From: Comamonadaceae bacterium
Lineage (GTDB): Bacteria; Pseudomonadota; Gammaproteobacteria; Burkholderiales; Burkholderiaceae_C
NCBI GenBank assembly: GCA_027488985.1
Contig: JAIYAR010000003.1
Coordinates: 62,001-126,000 of the forward strand
DNA: 64,000 nucleotides
Direction of reading: 5' to 3'
Shown here: positions 45,882-53,878 of the stretch, piece by piece
Numbering within the stretch: the stretch's first letter is position 1
How the letters are laid out: each line of letters opens with the position of its first letter
Notes under the pieces: generated by a model
The model's database searches: none
Told to the model about the DNA's origin: nothing
The model's input: only the letters and a program-made list of their open reading frames with translations
Program-made: the position numbers and the translations under genes

Positions 45882-46838
45882 ATGATGAAACACACACGCT
45901 TCAGCGCCACCTTGTTGGCCACTGCCATTGCCCTGACCCTGGTTGCCTGCGGTGACAAAGAAGGCAAGAAAGTTGCCACGCAAGTTGCCGCCAAAGTGGG
46001 CAGCGAAGAAATCTCGGTGCACCAGATCAACCAGGTGCTGAGCCGCACCAACACCGGCGGCGCCAGCCCCGAGGCCGTGCAGGCCATGGGCAAAGAAGTG
46101 CTTGAAAAGCTCATCGACCAGCAACTCGCCGTCGATCAAGCCACCGAAAACAAGCTGCACCGCTCGCCTGAAGTGGTGGCCCAGATCGAAGCGGCCCGCC
46201 GTGACATCCTGGCGCGCGCCTACATCCAGCAGGTCAGTGCCGGCATTGCCAAGCCTACTGCTGAAGAAGCCAAAAAGTACTATGTCGACCACCCCCAGCT
46301 CTTCAGCGAGCGCCGCATTTTCAATGTGCAAGAAATCGTGGCGCCTAACCGACCGGGCGTGGCAGACCTGCTGAAGAGCCAAGTGGCTGGCGGTAAGAGC
46401 CTCGAAGAGATTGCAGCGGCATTGAAAGCCAAAGACATCCAATTCAACGGCGGTAGCGCCACCCGCGCCGCAGAGCAGATTCCCCTGGATGTGCTGCCCA
46501 AAATCCATGCACTCAAAGACGGCCAGGCCACAGTGATCGAAGCACCCCAGGCCGTCACCGTTGTGCGGGTGGTTTCGTCCCAAGCCTCAGCTGTGGCCGA
46601 AGCAGCAGCCCTGCCCCGTATTGAGCAGTTTTTGACCAACCAGCGCGCCGGCGAGGCTGTTGCCACCAATATCAAGCAACTGCGCAGCACCACCAAGATT
46701 GCTTACATGGGAGAGTTTGAAAAAGGTGCAACCCCGGTTGCAGCCCCTGCAGCACCCGCCACACCTGCGCCCGATGCTGCAGCCACTGACGACAAGACCA
46801 AGTCCGTCATCGAAAAAGGTGTTTCCGGCCTGAAGTGA
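45882..46838 (+). CDS. epsD: Periplasmic peptidyl-prolyl isomerase lipoprotein EpsD
   Basis: A 318-residue lipoprotein: signal with lipobox LVAC at about residues 19-22 (ATAIALTLVACGDKEGKK), then a SurA/PpiD-like chaperone architecture with an N-terminal helical part (EKLIDQQLAVDQATENKLHRSPEVVAQIEAARRDILARAYI) and a degenerate parvulin-like region. It corresponds to EpsD of XrtB loci. It probably helps fold EpsL/EpsE or PEP-CTERM clients in the periplasm. An Ala/Pro-rich tail ends the protein. Double ATG at 45882/45885; the first is used. Confidence 0.86.
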   Translation: MMKHTRFSATLLATAIALTLVACGDKEGKKVATQVAAKVGSEEISVHQINQVLSRTNTGGASPEAVQAMGKEVLEKLIDQQLAVDQATENKLHRSPEVVAQIEAARRDILARAYIQQVSAGIAKPTAEEAKKYYVDHPQLFSERRIFNVQEIVAPNRPGVADLLKSQVAGGKSLEEIAAALKAKDIQFNGGSATRAAEQIPLDVLPKIHALKDGQATVIEAPQAVTVVRVVSSQASAVAEAAALPRIEQFLTNQRAGEAVATNIKQLRSTTKIAYMGEFEKGATPVAAPAAPATPAPDAAATDDKTKSVIEKGVSGLK

Positions 46839-46882
46839 GCCGCCCACCACGCTGCCCGACTCCACACCTTGAACACACCATC

Positions 46883-47686
46883 ATGAAAAAACTCATCACC
46901 CTGTTTGCCACCGGACTGCTCGCCCTCTGCGGCGTGGCAGCCCACGCGCAAGACGGCAAGGCCGACTACCCCCTGGGCGCGGGTGACACCATTCGCGTGC
47001 AGGTCTTCCAGAACCCCGACCTCACCATCGAAACCCGAGTGTCCGAGAGCGGCATCATCACTTACCCGCTGATCGGCGCTGTGCCGCTGGGTGGCCTGTC
47101 TGTTGCTGCGGCCGAGAAAAAAATTGCCGACGCCCTGCAGACCGGCGGCTTTATCCAAAAGCCACAAGTCAACATTGCGCTCATCCAGATCCGCGGCAAC
47201 CAAGTCTCGGTTCTGGGCCAGGTAGCGCGCCCCGGCCGCTTTCCGCTGGAAACCGTGAACACCCGCCTGAGCGACATGCTGGCCAACGCCGGCGGTGCGA
47301 CCAACGCGGGCGACGACGTGGTGGTGGTCACAGGCCTGCGCGAAGGCAAGGTATTCCGCAAAGAGATCGATATCCCCTCCATCTTCCTGAACGACAAAGC
47401 CCAGGACAACCTGCTGCTGCAAGGTGGCGACACCATTTATGTGCACCGCGCCCCAGTGTTCTTTATCTACGGTGAAGTCCAGCGCCCGGGCTCTTTCCGC
47501 ATTGAGCGCGACATGACCATCATGCAAGCCCTGGCCCAAGGCGGCGGCCCCAACGCCCGCGGCTCTGAGAAGCGTCTGCGCCTGCACCGCAAGCTGGCCA
47601 ATGGCACCGTGCAACAGATCGAACCCCAGCTGACTGATGCCGTGCAGGCCAATGACGTGCTTTACGTCAAAGAAAGCATCTTCTAA
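46883..47686 (+). CDS. epsE: Polysaccharide export outer-membrane protein EpsE (Wza-like)
   Basis: A 267-residue secreted protein: signal MKKLITLFATGLLALCGVAAHAQ, then a Poly_export domain (YPLGAGDTIRVQVFQNPDLTIETRVSESGIITYPLIGAVPLGGLS) and two SLBB-type segments (VSVLGQVARPGRFPLE and FFIYGEVQRPGSFRIERDMTIMQALAQGGG). It should form the periplasm-spanning export channel together with EpsF. A frame open from 46835 overlaps epsD and lacks a signal at its start, so ATG 46883 is chosen. Confidence 0.93.
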   Translation: MKKLITLFATGLLALCGVAAHAQDGKADYPLGAGDTIRVQVFQNPDLTIETRVSESGIITYPLIGAVPLGGLSVAAAEKKIADALQTGGFIQKPQVNIALIQIRGNQVSVLGQVARPGRFPLETVNTRLSDMLANAGGATNAGDDVVVVTGLREGKVFRKEIDIPSIFLNDKAQDNLLLQGGDTIYVHRAPVFFIYGEVQRPGSFRIERDMTIMQALAQGGGPNARGSEKRLRLHRKLANGTVQQIEPQLTDAVQANDVLYVKESIF

Positions 47687-47701
47687 AGAAGGCCCCTGAC
47701 C

Positions 47702-49078
47702 ATGTCACTCCAACAATTTTTGCTCATCCTGCGTGCCCGCTGGAAAGTGGCGCTGCTAGCCTTCGTGCTGACCGTGGCTACTACCGTGACCGTAAGCCTG
47801 CTGTTGCCCAAGCAATACACCGCCAGCGCTGCTGTAGTGCTGGACGTTCGCTCGCCGGACCCCGTCAGCGGCCTCATGCTGCAGGGCATGATGGCGCCCG
47901 GCTACATGGCCACCCAGGTAGACATCATCAATAGCGATCGCGTGGCCCAGGCGGTGGTGAAAAACCTGCGCATGGAGACCAGCCCCGCCATCCAGGCCCA
48001 GTGGCAAGAGGCCACCCAAGGCCAAGGCCAACTGCGTGACTGGTTGGCTACTTTGCTTCAAAAAAATCTTGACGTGAAGCCCAGCCGCGAGAGCAACGTC
48101 ATCAGCATCAACTACACCGGCACTAACCCCGAGTTTGCCGCTGCGGTGGCCAATGCATTTGCTCAAGCCTATATGGATGTGAACCTGGACTTGCGCGTAG
48201 CCCCCGCCCGCCAGTTTGCCGCTTTTTTTGAAGAACAAACCAAGGCCGCCCGCGGCAAGCTCGAAGCGGCCCAGCAAGCCCTGTCGGACTACCAGCAGGC
48301 TAACGGCATTACCTCTGCCGACGAGCGCATGGACTTTGAAACTGCCAAGCTCAATGAAACCAGCAGCCAGCTTACCGGCGTGCAAGCCCAGACGACCGAC
48401 AGCCAAAGCAAACGCCAAAGCTCCAAAGCGGACACCATTGCCGAAGTCATGCAAAGCCCGTTGATCAACGGGCTGAAAGCCGACATTGCCCGCCTGGAAG
48501 CCAAGTTGACTGAGTCCAGCGGCAACCTGGGCAAAAACCACCCGCAAATCCAGCGCACAGAGGCGGAGCTAGCCACGCTGAAGGCCCAGCTGGATGCAGA
48601 AACCCGCAAGATCACCGCCTCTATTGACACCACTTACCAGGTAGGCAAACAGCGCGAAGCGCAATTGCAAGGTGCCTTGGCCACCCAAAAGGCCCGCGTA
48701 TTGCTGCTGAACAAGCAGCGCGATGAGCTGAATGTGCTGCGCCGCGATATTGAATCCGCACAACGCGCGTTTGAGATCGTGAGCCAGCGCGCATCACAGA
48801 CCAATATCGAGAGCCAAACCAACCAGACCAACATCGCCGTACTGAACCCCGCCAGCCCGCCGCCAGACCCATCGAAGCCCAAAGTGTTCCTTAACACTCT
48901 GGTGTCTATTTTTCTGGGTGGCATTCTGGCTATCGGCCTGGCCTTGGTGCTGGAGTTGATGAACCGCAAGGTCCGCTCCACCGACGACCTGGTGGAAGCA
49001 CTTGAGCTGCCCGTACTGGGCGCCATCAGCTCGGCATCGGGCATGTTTAAACGCACTGCCATTGGAGTACGGGCATGA
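47702..49078 (+). CDS. epsF: Chain-length determinant protein EpsF (Wzz/PCP family)
   Basis: A 458-residue polysaccharide co-polymerase. A first membrane segment (VALLAFVLTVATTVTVSLLL) follows the Wzz motif; a long periplasmic part (about 40-400) contains coiled-coil helices (KLEAAQQALSDYQQANGI, LEAKLTESSGNLGKNHPQIQ); a Pro-rich loop (NPASPPPDPSKPK) precedes the second segment (VSIFLGGILAIGLALVLELM). It lacks a fused kinase domain; the partner ATPase EpsG is encoded next, overlapping by 4 bp (ATGA). It sets polymer chain length with Wzy. Confidence 0.94.
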   Translation: MSLQQFLLILRARWKVALLAFVLTVATTVTVSLLLPKQYTASAAVVLDVRSPDPVSGLMLQGMMAPGYMATQVDIINSDRVAQAVVKNLRMETSPAIQAQWQEATQGQGQLRDWLATLLQKNLDVKPSRESNVISINYTGTNPEFAAAVANAFAQAYMDVNLDLRVAPARQFAAFFEEQTKAARGKLEAAQQALSDYQQANGITSADERMDFETAKLNETSSQLTGVQAQTTDSQSKRQSSKADTIAEVMQSPLINGLKADIARLEAKLTESSGNLGKNHPQIQRTEAELATLKAQLDAETRKITASIDTTYQVGKQREAQLQGALATQKARVLLLNKQRDELNVLRRDIESAQRAFEIVSQRASQTNIESQTNQTNIAVLNPASPPPDPSKPKVFLNTLVSIFLGGILAIGLALVLELMNRKVRSTDDLVEALELPVLGAISSASGMFKRTAIGVRA

Positions 49079-49926
49079 GCAACAGCACCAAAACTATTGG
49101 CGATATTCTGGTTGCCACCGGCCGCCTGAGCCAGGAAGACGCTGTGCGCATCGTAGAGCGCCAGCGCAAAGACCAGGTGCAGTTCGGCGAAGCCGCCCTG
49201 GCCCTGAAGGTGCTGAGCAAAGACGATATTGACTTTGCCCTGAGCAAGCAATTTGACTACTCGTACCTCAGCGACCAAGACCAAAGTGTCAGCCCCGAGC
49301 TGGTGGCTGCCTACAAGCCCTTCAGCCGCGTGGGCGAAAACCTGCGTGCCGTGCGCAGCCAGCTCATGCTGCGCTGGTTTAACACTGACCCTGCCCGCAA
49401 GGTCATGGCCATTGTGAGCCCCGGCAACGGCGAAGGCCGCAGCTTCGTGGCGGCCAACCTGGCCATTGTGTTTGCTCAACAAGGCGAACGCACGCTACTT
49501 ATTGATGCCGACATGCGCTCCAAACCCGAGCGCAGCCAAAACAGCCTGTTCAAGCTGGGCAAAAGCGCGGGCTTGTCAGCCATTTTGGCCAACCGCGCCG
49601 GGCTGGAAGTGGCTCAGCTCATCCCCGGCCTGCCCGGCTTGGCTGTGCTGCCCGCTGGTGCTACGCCCCCCAACCCGCAAGAGCTGCTGGGGCGCCCGGC
49701 CTTTGGCGACCTGTTGCGCGTTGCCAGCCAACAGTTCGACGTGATCATCATCGACACGCCCGCAGGTACCGAGTTTGCGGATGCAGAAATCACCGCGGCA
49801 CGCGCAGGCGCTGCGCTGCTGGTGGCACGCAAAAACACCAGTCTGGTGCCCCTAGCCAGCCAATTGGCTCGCCGCCTGCAAGACAGCGGCGTGGCTCTGG
49901 TGGGTTCTGTACTGAACGACACATGA
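49075..49926 (+). CDS. epsG: Chain-length determinant tyrosine-kinase-like ATPase EpsG with N-terminal MshEN-like region
   Basis: A 283-residue cytoplasmic ATPase of the BY-kinase/ParA type: a Walker-A-like SPGNGEGRS (115-123, with Arg where Lys is usual), Walker A' LLIDADMR (141-148) and Walker B VIIIDTPAG. There is no C-terminal tyrosine cluster, so autophosphorylation like that of Wzc/CapB is doubtful. Residues 7-30 (IGDILVATGRLSQEDAVRIVERQ) and 36-59 (QFGEAALALKVLSKDDIDFALSKQ) follow the tandem helix pattern of MshEN/T2SSE-N domains, known for binding c-di-GMP, although the key Arg of RLG is replaced. It works with EpsF; its stop overlaps the xrtB start. Confidence 0.9.
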   Translation: MSNSTKTIGDILVATGRLSQEDAVRIVERQRKDQVQFGEAALALKVLSKDDIDFALSKQFDYSYLSDQDQSVSPELVAAYKPFSRVGENLRAVRSQLMLRWFNTDPARKVMAIVSPGNGEGRSFVAANLAIVFAQQGERTLLIDADMRSKPERSQNSLFKLGKSAGLSAILANRAGLEVAQLIPGLPGLAVLPAGATPPNPQELLGRPAFGDLLRVASQQFDVIIIDTPAGTEFADAEITAARAGAALLVARKNTSLVPLASQLARRLQDSGVALVGSVLNDT

Positions 49927-50816
49927 GCACCTCCATGCCCCGCGTTTACCTAGGCAAACCTCGCGTTACCGCTTTGGCCCTGCAATGGCTCCCCATCGTG
50001 GTGGGACTTGCTGTTTTGTACCTGCCCAGCTTGTGGGACTTGTTCAACGGCGTCTGGTCAGAAGACGCCCAAATGCACGGCCCCATTGTGCTGGGCATAT
50101 CCTGCTGGCTGATCTACCGCAACTGGCCTGCCATGCTGGAGGCCAGCCATGGCGAGCAAAGCAGCGCTTGGGGCTGGCTGTTTTTTGTGATTGGCCTCCT
50201 TCTCTATGCGCTTGGCCGCTCGCAAGACATCTTGTTGTTTGAAATCGGTTCGGTCATTTGGCTGCTGGTCGGCATTGCTTTGCTAAATCTTGGCCCCAAG
50301 GCGCTCAAGGCACAGTGGTTTGCCTTGTTCTTTATGTTGTTTATGGTGCCCTTGCCCGGCGTGGTGGTAGACACCGTGACCATGCCCATGAAAATGGCCG
50401 TGTCTTACGTGGCAGAACATGTGCTTTTCTGGGTGGGTTACCCCATAGGCCGCAATGGCGTGATTTTGCAAATCGGGCAATACATGCTTCTGGTGGCCGA
50501 CGCTTGCGCCGGACTGCACACCCTGCTGACCCTGGAAGCACTTGGCCTGCTCTACCTGAACCTGGTGCGTCGCGACTCTTTGGTGCGTAACGTGGGCCTG
50601 GCCATATTGATTGTGCCCATCTCGTTTACTGCCAACGTGATCCGCGTCATGGCGCTGAGTCTTATTACCTACCACTTTGGTGACGAAGCCGGCCAAGGTT
50701 TTTTGCACGGCTTTGCAGGCATGGTTTTGTTTCTGAGCGCATTAATGTTGATCATTGGATTTGATACAGCACTGCAGATATTCGAAAACTTTCGTGCTCG
50801 AAAAAGTCACATTTGA
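49923..50816 (+). CDS. xrtB: Exosortase B (XrtB)
   Basis: A 297-residue polytopic inner-membrane transpeptidase-like protease that cleaves PEP-CTERM proteins. The proposed catalytic triad is present: Cys195 in VADACAGLHTLLTLEALGLLYL, Arg241 in FTANVIRVMAL and His262 in GFLHGFAGMVLF. About eight membrane segments are visible. Position after epsG and before epsI identifies type B. The three PEP-CTERM proteins encoded 10-12 kb upstream are its likely substrates. It overlaps epsG by 4 bp. Confidence 0.95.
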   Translation: MSTSMPRVYLGKPRVTALALQWLPIVVGLAVLYLPSLWDLFNGVWSEDAQMHGPIVLGISCWLIYRNWPAMLEASHGEQSSAWGWLFFVIGLLLYALGRSQDILLFEIGSVIWLLVGIALLNLGPKALKAQWFALFFMLFMVPLPGVVVDTVTMPMKMAVSYVAEHVLFWVGYPIGRNGVILQIGQYMLLVADACAGLHTLLTLEALGLLYLNLVRRDSLVRNVGLAILIVPISFTANVIRVMALSLITYHFGDEAGQGFLHGFAGMVLFLSALMLIIGFDTALQIFENFRARKSHI

Positions 50817-50831
50817 CTAGGAGCTAAAGTT

Positions 50832-51512
50832 ATGAGCCTAAATACAAAAAATATTTTTCTTCTCGTGCTGATGATTGCCGCGGCTACGCTCGGCGGGGTA
50901 CTCCGGCCAAGTATCAGCATGGCAGACGAACGGCCTGCGATTGATTTAGAAGTCATGGTGCCGCTCCAATTTGGTGAATGGCGTGCAGAGGCACAGCAAT
51001 CCGGCTACGTAATCAATCCACAACAAAAAAGTATGTTGGAGAAGTTATATAGCCAAACGCTTAGCAGAACATACGTGGATCAACGTGGATATCGCATCAT
51101 GCTTTCCATCGCTTATGGCAAAAATCAAAGCGATGCGCTATCTTTGCACAAACCTGAAGTGTGCTATCCCGCTCAAGGGTTCAAACTACATGCCAAGAAG
51201 GATGCAGTTATTGAATTGCCAGGTAACACCGTCAATGCAACACGCATTGAAACCTCGTTAGGCTCACGCTTTGAGCCAGTGACATATTGGACTGTAGTTG
51301 GCGACCAAATAGTAACTAGCAATATAAATAAAAAATTGGTTGAGATAAATTATTCGATTCAAGACCGAGTGCCAGACGGAATGCTATTCCGTATCTCTTC
51401 AATCGATAAAAACACCTCTGCGGCCTACTCAATCCAAGAGAGGTTTGCCAAAGACATTGCAGATGCAATTGACAAAAAAAATCGCAATCGATTCATTGGA
51501 AGTAATACTTGA
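50832..51512 (+). CDS. epsI: Exosortase-associated protein EpsI (DUF3485)
   Basis: A 226-residue exported or anchored protein: N-terminal hydrophobic MSLNTKNIFLLVLMIAAATLGGVL, then the DUF3485 core with VPLQFGEWRAE, YRIMLSIAYGKNQSDALSLHKPEVCYPAQGF and YWTVVGDQIV. The single conserved Cys in HKPEVCYPAQG is a family hallmark. EpsI always accompanies certain exosortases and probably assists export or sorting; its chemistry is unknown. It is fused to XrtA in other types and separate here. Base composition becomes visibly AT-richer within this gene. Confidence 0.9.
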   Translation: MSLNTKNIFLLVLMIAAATLGGVLRPSISMADERPAIDLEVMVPLQFGEWRAEAQQSGYVINPQQKSMLEKLYSQTLSRTYVDQRGYRIMLSIAYGKNQSDALSLHKPEVCYPAQGFKLHAKKDAVIELPGNTVNATRIETSLGSRFEPVTYWTVVGDQIVTSNINKKLVEINYSIQDRVPDGMLFRISSIDKNTSAAYSIQERFAKDIADAIDKKNRNRFIGSNT

Positions 51513-51566
51513 GCAATAGCAATTTCGCAAAAATTACTTGCATTACATTTACCACATCCTTTTCAC

Positions 51567-52805
51567 ATGAAGAAATTTTACCTATCCGGCCAAAATAATT
51601 TCGGCAACCGAGGGTGTGAAGCACTTGTGCGCTCAACACTTCAATTACTCAAAGCTGAATTTGGCGAAGTAGAAGTTTTGGTTCCAAGCTACCGTCCTGA
51701 TTTAGATCTAAGGCAGTGGCCCGATGCAATACAAGCTGGATGTAGGTTCGTCCGTGCAATGCCCTACCCTACTACACTTAAGGTATGGGGGAAAATTCGA
51801 AAATATTATCCAAACATAAAGAATATTTATATTCCAGATTTCTCGATCCCCAGTGATATTGAGACTGATATACGATCCTGCGATGCACTCCTAGTAATTG
51901 GTGGAGACAACATAACACTTGATTACGGGCTGGAGTCGCTGATATGGCACATACGTTTTGCACAGCACGCGCAACGTCTGGGAAAAAAAGTTATGGTCTG
52001 GGGGGCGTCAATTGGCCCCTTCAACACAGAGCCTACAGCTGAGAAATTTGTAGCCGACTTCTTAAAATCAACCCTCAGCGTTACGGTTCGCGAGACTATT
52101 AGCGAGCAGTATTTAAAAGCAATTGGTGTCACTGACAATGTCGCACTAGTTGCAGACGGCGCTTTTGTTATGACTCCAGAACCAGTGGACATTTCCGCAT
52201 ACTGGCCATCAAAGGGAAATACTGTACTTGGATTTAATATTAGCCCATTAATTCAAAAGTTTAGGCCTGCGGGAGAACACAAAGAAGTGCTGCAGAAGGA
52301 AGTAGTAGCCTTTATTAAGCATACCCTTGACAGTTCAGATACATCGATTGTCTTAATTCCACACGTAGATCCGCTCGATGGAGTCGAAAACAATAGTGAC
52401 ACCCATTACATGATGGAGATCTTAAGGATGTGTGGGGACTACGGCAGCAGACTTACTATTGTCCCTAACACACTTAATGCTGCCGAATTGAAATATGTAC
52501 TTTCGCAATGCACCTATTTCATCGGGGCACGTACCCACGCAACCATAGGTGCACTAAGTTGCCTCGTGCCTACCATTTCGATCGCATATAGCATCAAGGC
52601 AAAAGGCCTGAATAGGGACCTATTTGGCAATGAGGATTGTGTCCTTGAAACCCCTAGCGTTAGCACTAGTACCCTCAGCAAATACTATCAATACCTCGTC
52701 ACAAATCGTGAGTCTATTGTTTGCCTGCTGACAGAAAGAATTCCACTATGGCGAACAAAAGCGTCTATTTCGGCTAGCCGACTCTCTCAAGTAGTCGGTA
52801 AGTAG
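51567..52805 (+). CDS. Polysaccharide pyruvyl transferase family protein
   Basis: A 412-residue protein of the CsaB/WcaK/AmsJ family. The N-terminus KKFYLSGQNNFGNRGCEALVRSTLQLL carries the GNxGxEA motif; SCDALLVIGGDNITLDYG and the C-terminal CTYFIGARTHATIGALSCLVPTISIAYSIKAKG are the other family signatures. Such enzymes add pyruvate ketals to sugars from phosphoenolpyruvate, making the polymer more acidic. The gene is AT-rich compared with the eps core. It is the first gene of the variable cassette and precedes a nitroreductase-like gene with 20 bp between. Confidence 0.88.
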   Translation: MKKFYLSGQNNFGNRGCEALVRSTLQLLKAEFGEVEVLVPSYRPDLDLRQWPDAIQAGCRFVRAMPYPTTLKVWGKIRKYYPNIKNIYIPDFSIPSDIETDIRSCDALLVIGGDNITLDYGLESLIWHIRFAQHAQRLGKKVMVWGASIGPFNTEPTAEKFVADFLKSTLSVTVRETISEQYLKAIGVTDNVALVADGAFVMTPEPVDISAYWPSKGNTVLGFNISPLIQKFRPAGEHKEVLQKEVVAFIKHTLDSSDTSIVLIPHVDPLDGVENNSDTHYMMEILRMCGDYGSRLTIVPNTLNAAELKYVLSQCTYFIGARTHATIGALSCLVPTISIAYSIKAKGLNRDLFGNEDCVLETPSVSTSTLSKYYQYLVTNRESIVCLLTERIPLWRTKASISASRLSQVVGK

Positions 52806-52825
52806 TCCAACCGAAATATTCGCCG

Positions 52826-53866
52826 ATGCATCCAAAAGAATATTTGCGACAAAAGCTGCGGGCATGTGATACATGTTACGCGAGATATGTTGCCATCAAG
52901 TATCGAATACTGAGTCTTCTTAGTCTCCGCTATTTCTTTTATGACCTGTGGATTGTTCACCAAAGTATGTTTTGGGGTGCCAACAGTCATTTGTCACTAT
53001 CACAACTTCGTGCAAAACTACTTTTCTATTACCACAAAATCGAAAAAGGGCTCTGCATGCCGGGACGGCAGCGACTTTTTGGTATCGAAGTTATTCCGCA
53101 GATTTTGCAAATCCTTGAAAGCTGGAAGCAATCGGGATTCAGTACCAATGACCCCGTGTATTTAGGTGCAATTAACAGCTTGCAAGCATATGCAACTCAC
53201 TTACAAGCCGAGAACCTTGACCCAGAGAACAAGATTCTTTCAAAAGTCTCTATTTATCTTCGGGCAGAAACTCCCGTCGAAGCAAATGCTGACACACCAA
53301 TCATTGTTCAAAGAGATCAACTCACCGAAGCCGTTTCATTTTCGAATTTGCGCCACCTTTACCTCGCACGACGTAGTGCTAGAAATTTTGACAACAGACC
53401 AGTTGCAAACGAAGTTGTTGCTCGCGCCGTCGAAGCCGCCCAATTGAGTCCGTCGGCCTGCAATCGACAACCTTGTAAGGTATTCGCGATAAGTGATGAA
53501 AAGCTACGCGTATCACTGCTTTCTCATCAAAACGGCAACGCTGGCTTTGGTCATTTGGCACCACTACTTTTAGTGGTTACTGCAAATGCTGACCATTTCT
53601 TTGGCGCGATTGAGCGCAACCAACCGTATATTGACGGTGGGCTTTTCACAATGTCGCTCCTCTACGCACTACAGGTACAAGGCCTCGCGACATGCTGCTT
53701 GAACTGGTGCGTCACACCGAAAACAGATATTGCTGCTCATAAGCTACTAGACATACCAAAATCCCAGAAAATCATTATGTACATCGCCGTTGGGTATGCA
53801 CAAAAGCAGACGAAAGTACCACGATCGCACCGCAAAGCGTTGAACGACGTACTTGAATTTAAGTAA
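52826..53866 (+). CDS. Nitroreductase family protein in the polysaccharide cassette
   Basis: A 346-residue protein. The C-terminal two thirds (about 170-345) are a nitroreductase/FMN fold: RRSARNFDNRPVANEVVARAVEAAQLSPSACNRQPCKVFAI, GGLFTMSLLYALQVQGLATCCLNWCV and IMYIAVGYAQ. The N-terminal 150 residues (YHKIEKGLCMPGRQRLFG) are an extra domain I do not recognise outside such cluster genes. Nitroreductase-like proteins are sometimes found beside pyruvyl transferases in polysaccharide clusters; the substrate is unknown. A redox step on a sugar or cofactor is speculation. Confidence 0.82.
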   Translation: MHPKEYLRQKLRACDTCYARYVAIKYRILSLLSLRYFFYDLWIVHQSMFWGANSHLSLSQLRAKLLFYYHKIEKGLCMPGRQRLFGIEVIPQILQILESWKQSGFSTNDPVYLGAINSLQAYATHLQAENLDPENKILSKVSIYLRAETPVEANADTPIIVQRDQLTEAVSFSNLRHLYLARRSARNFDNRPVANEVVARAVEAAQLSPSACNRQPCKVFAISDEKLRVSLLSHQNGNAGFGHLAPLLLVVTANADHFFGAIERNQPYIDGGLFTMSLLYALQVQGLATCCLNWCVTPKTDIAAHKLLDIPKSQKIIMYIAVGYAQKQTKVPRSHRKALNDVLEFK

Positions 53867-53878
53867 GAGAACCGCGTT

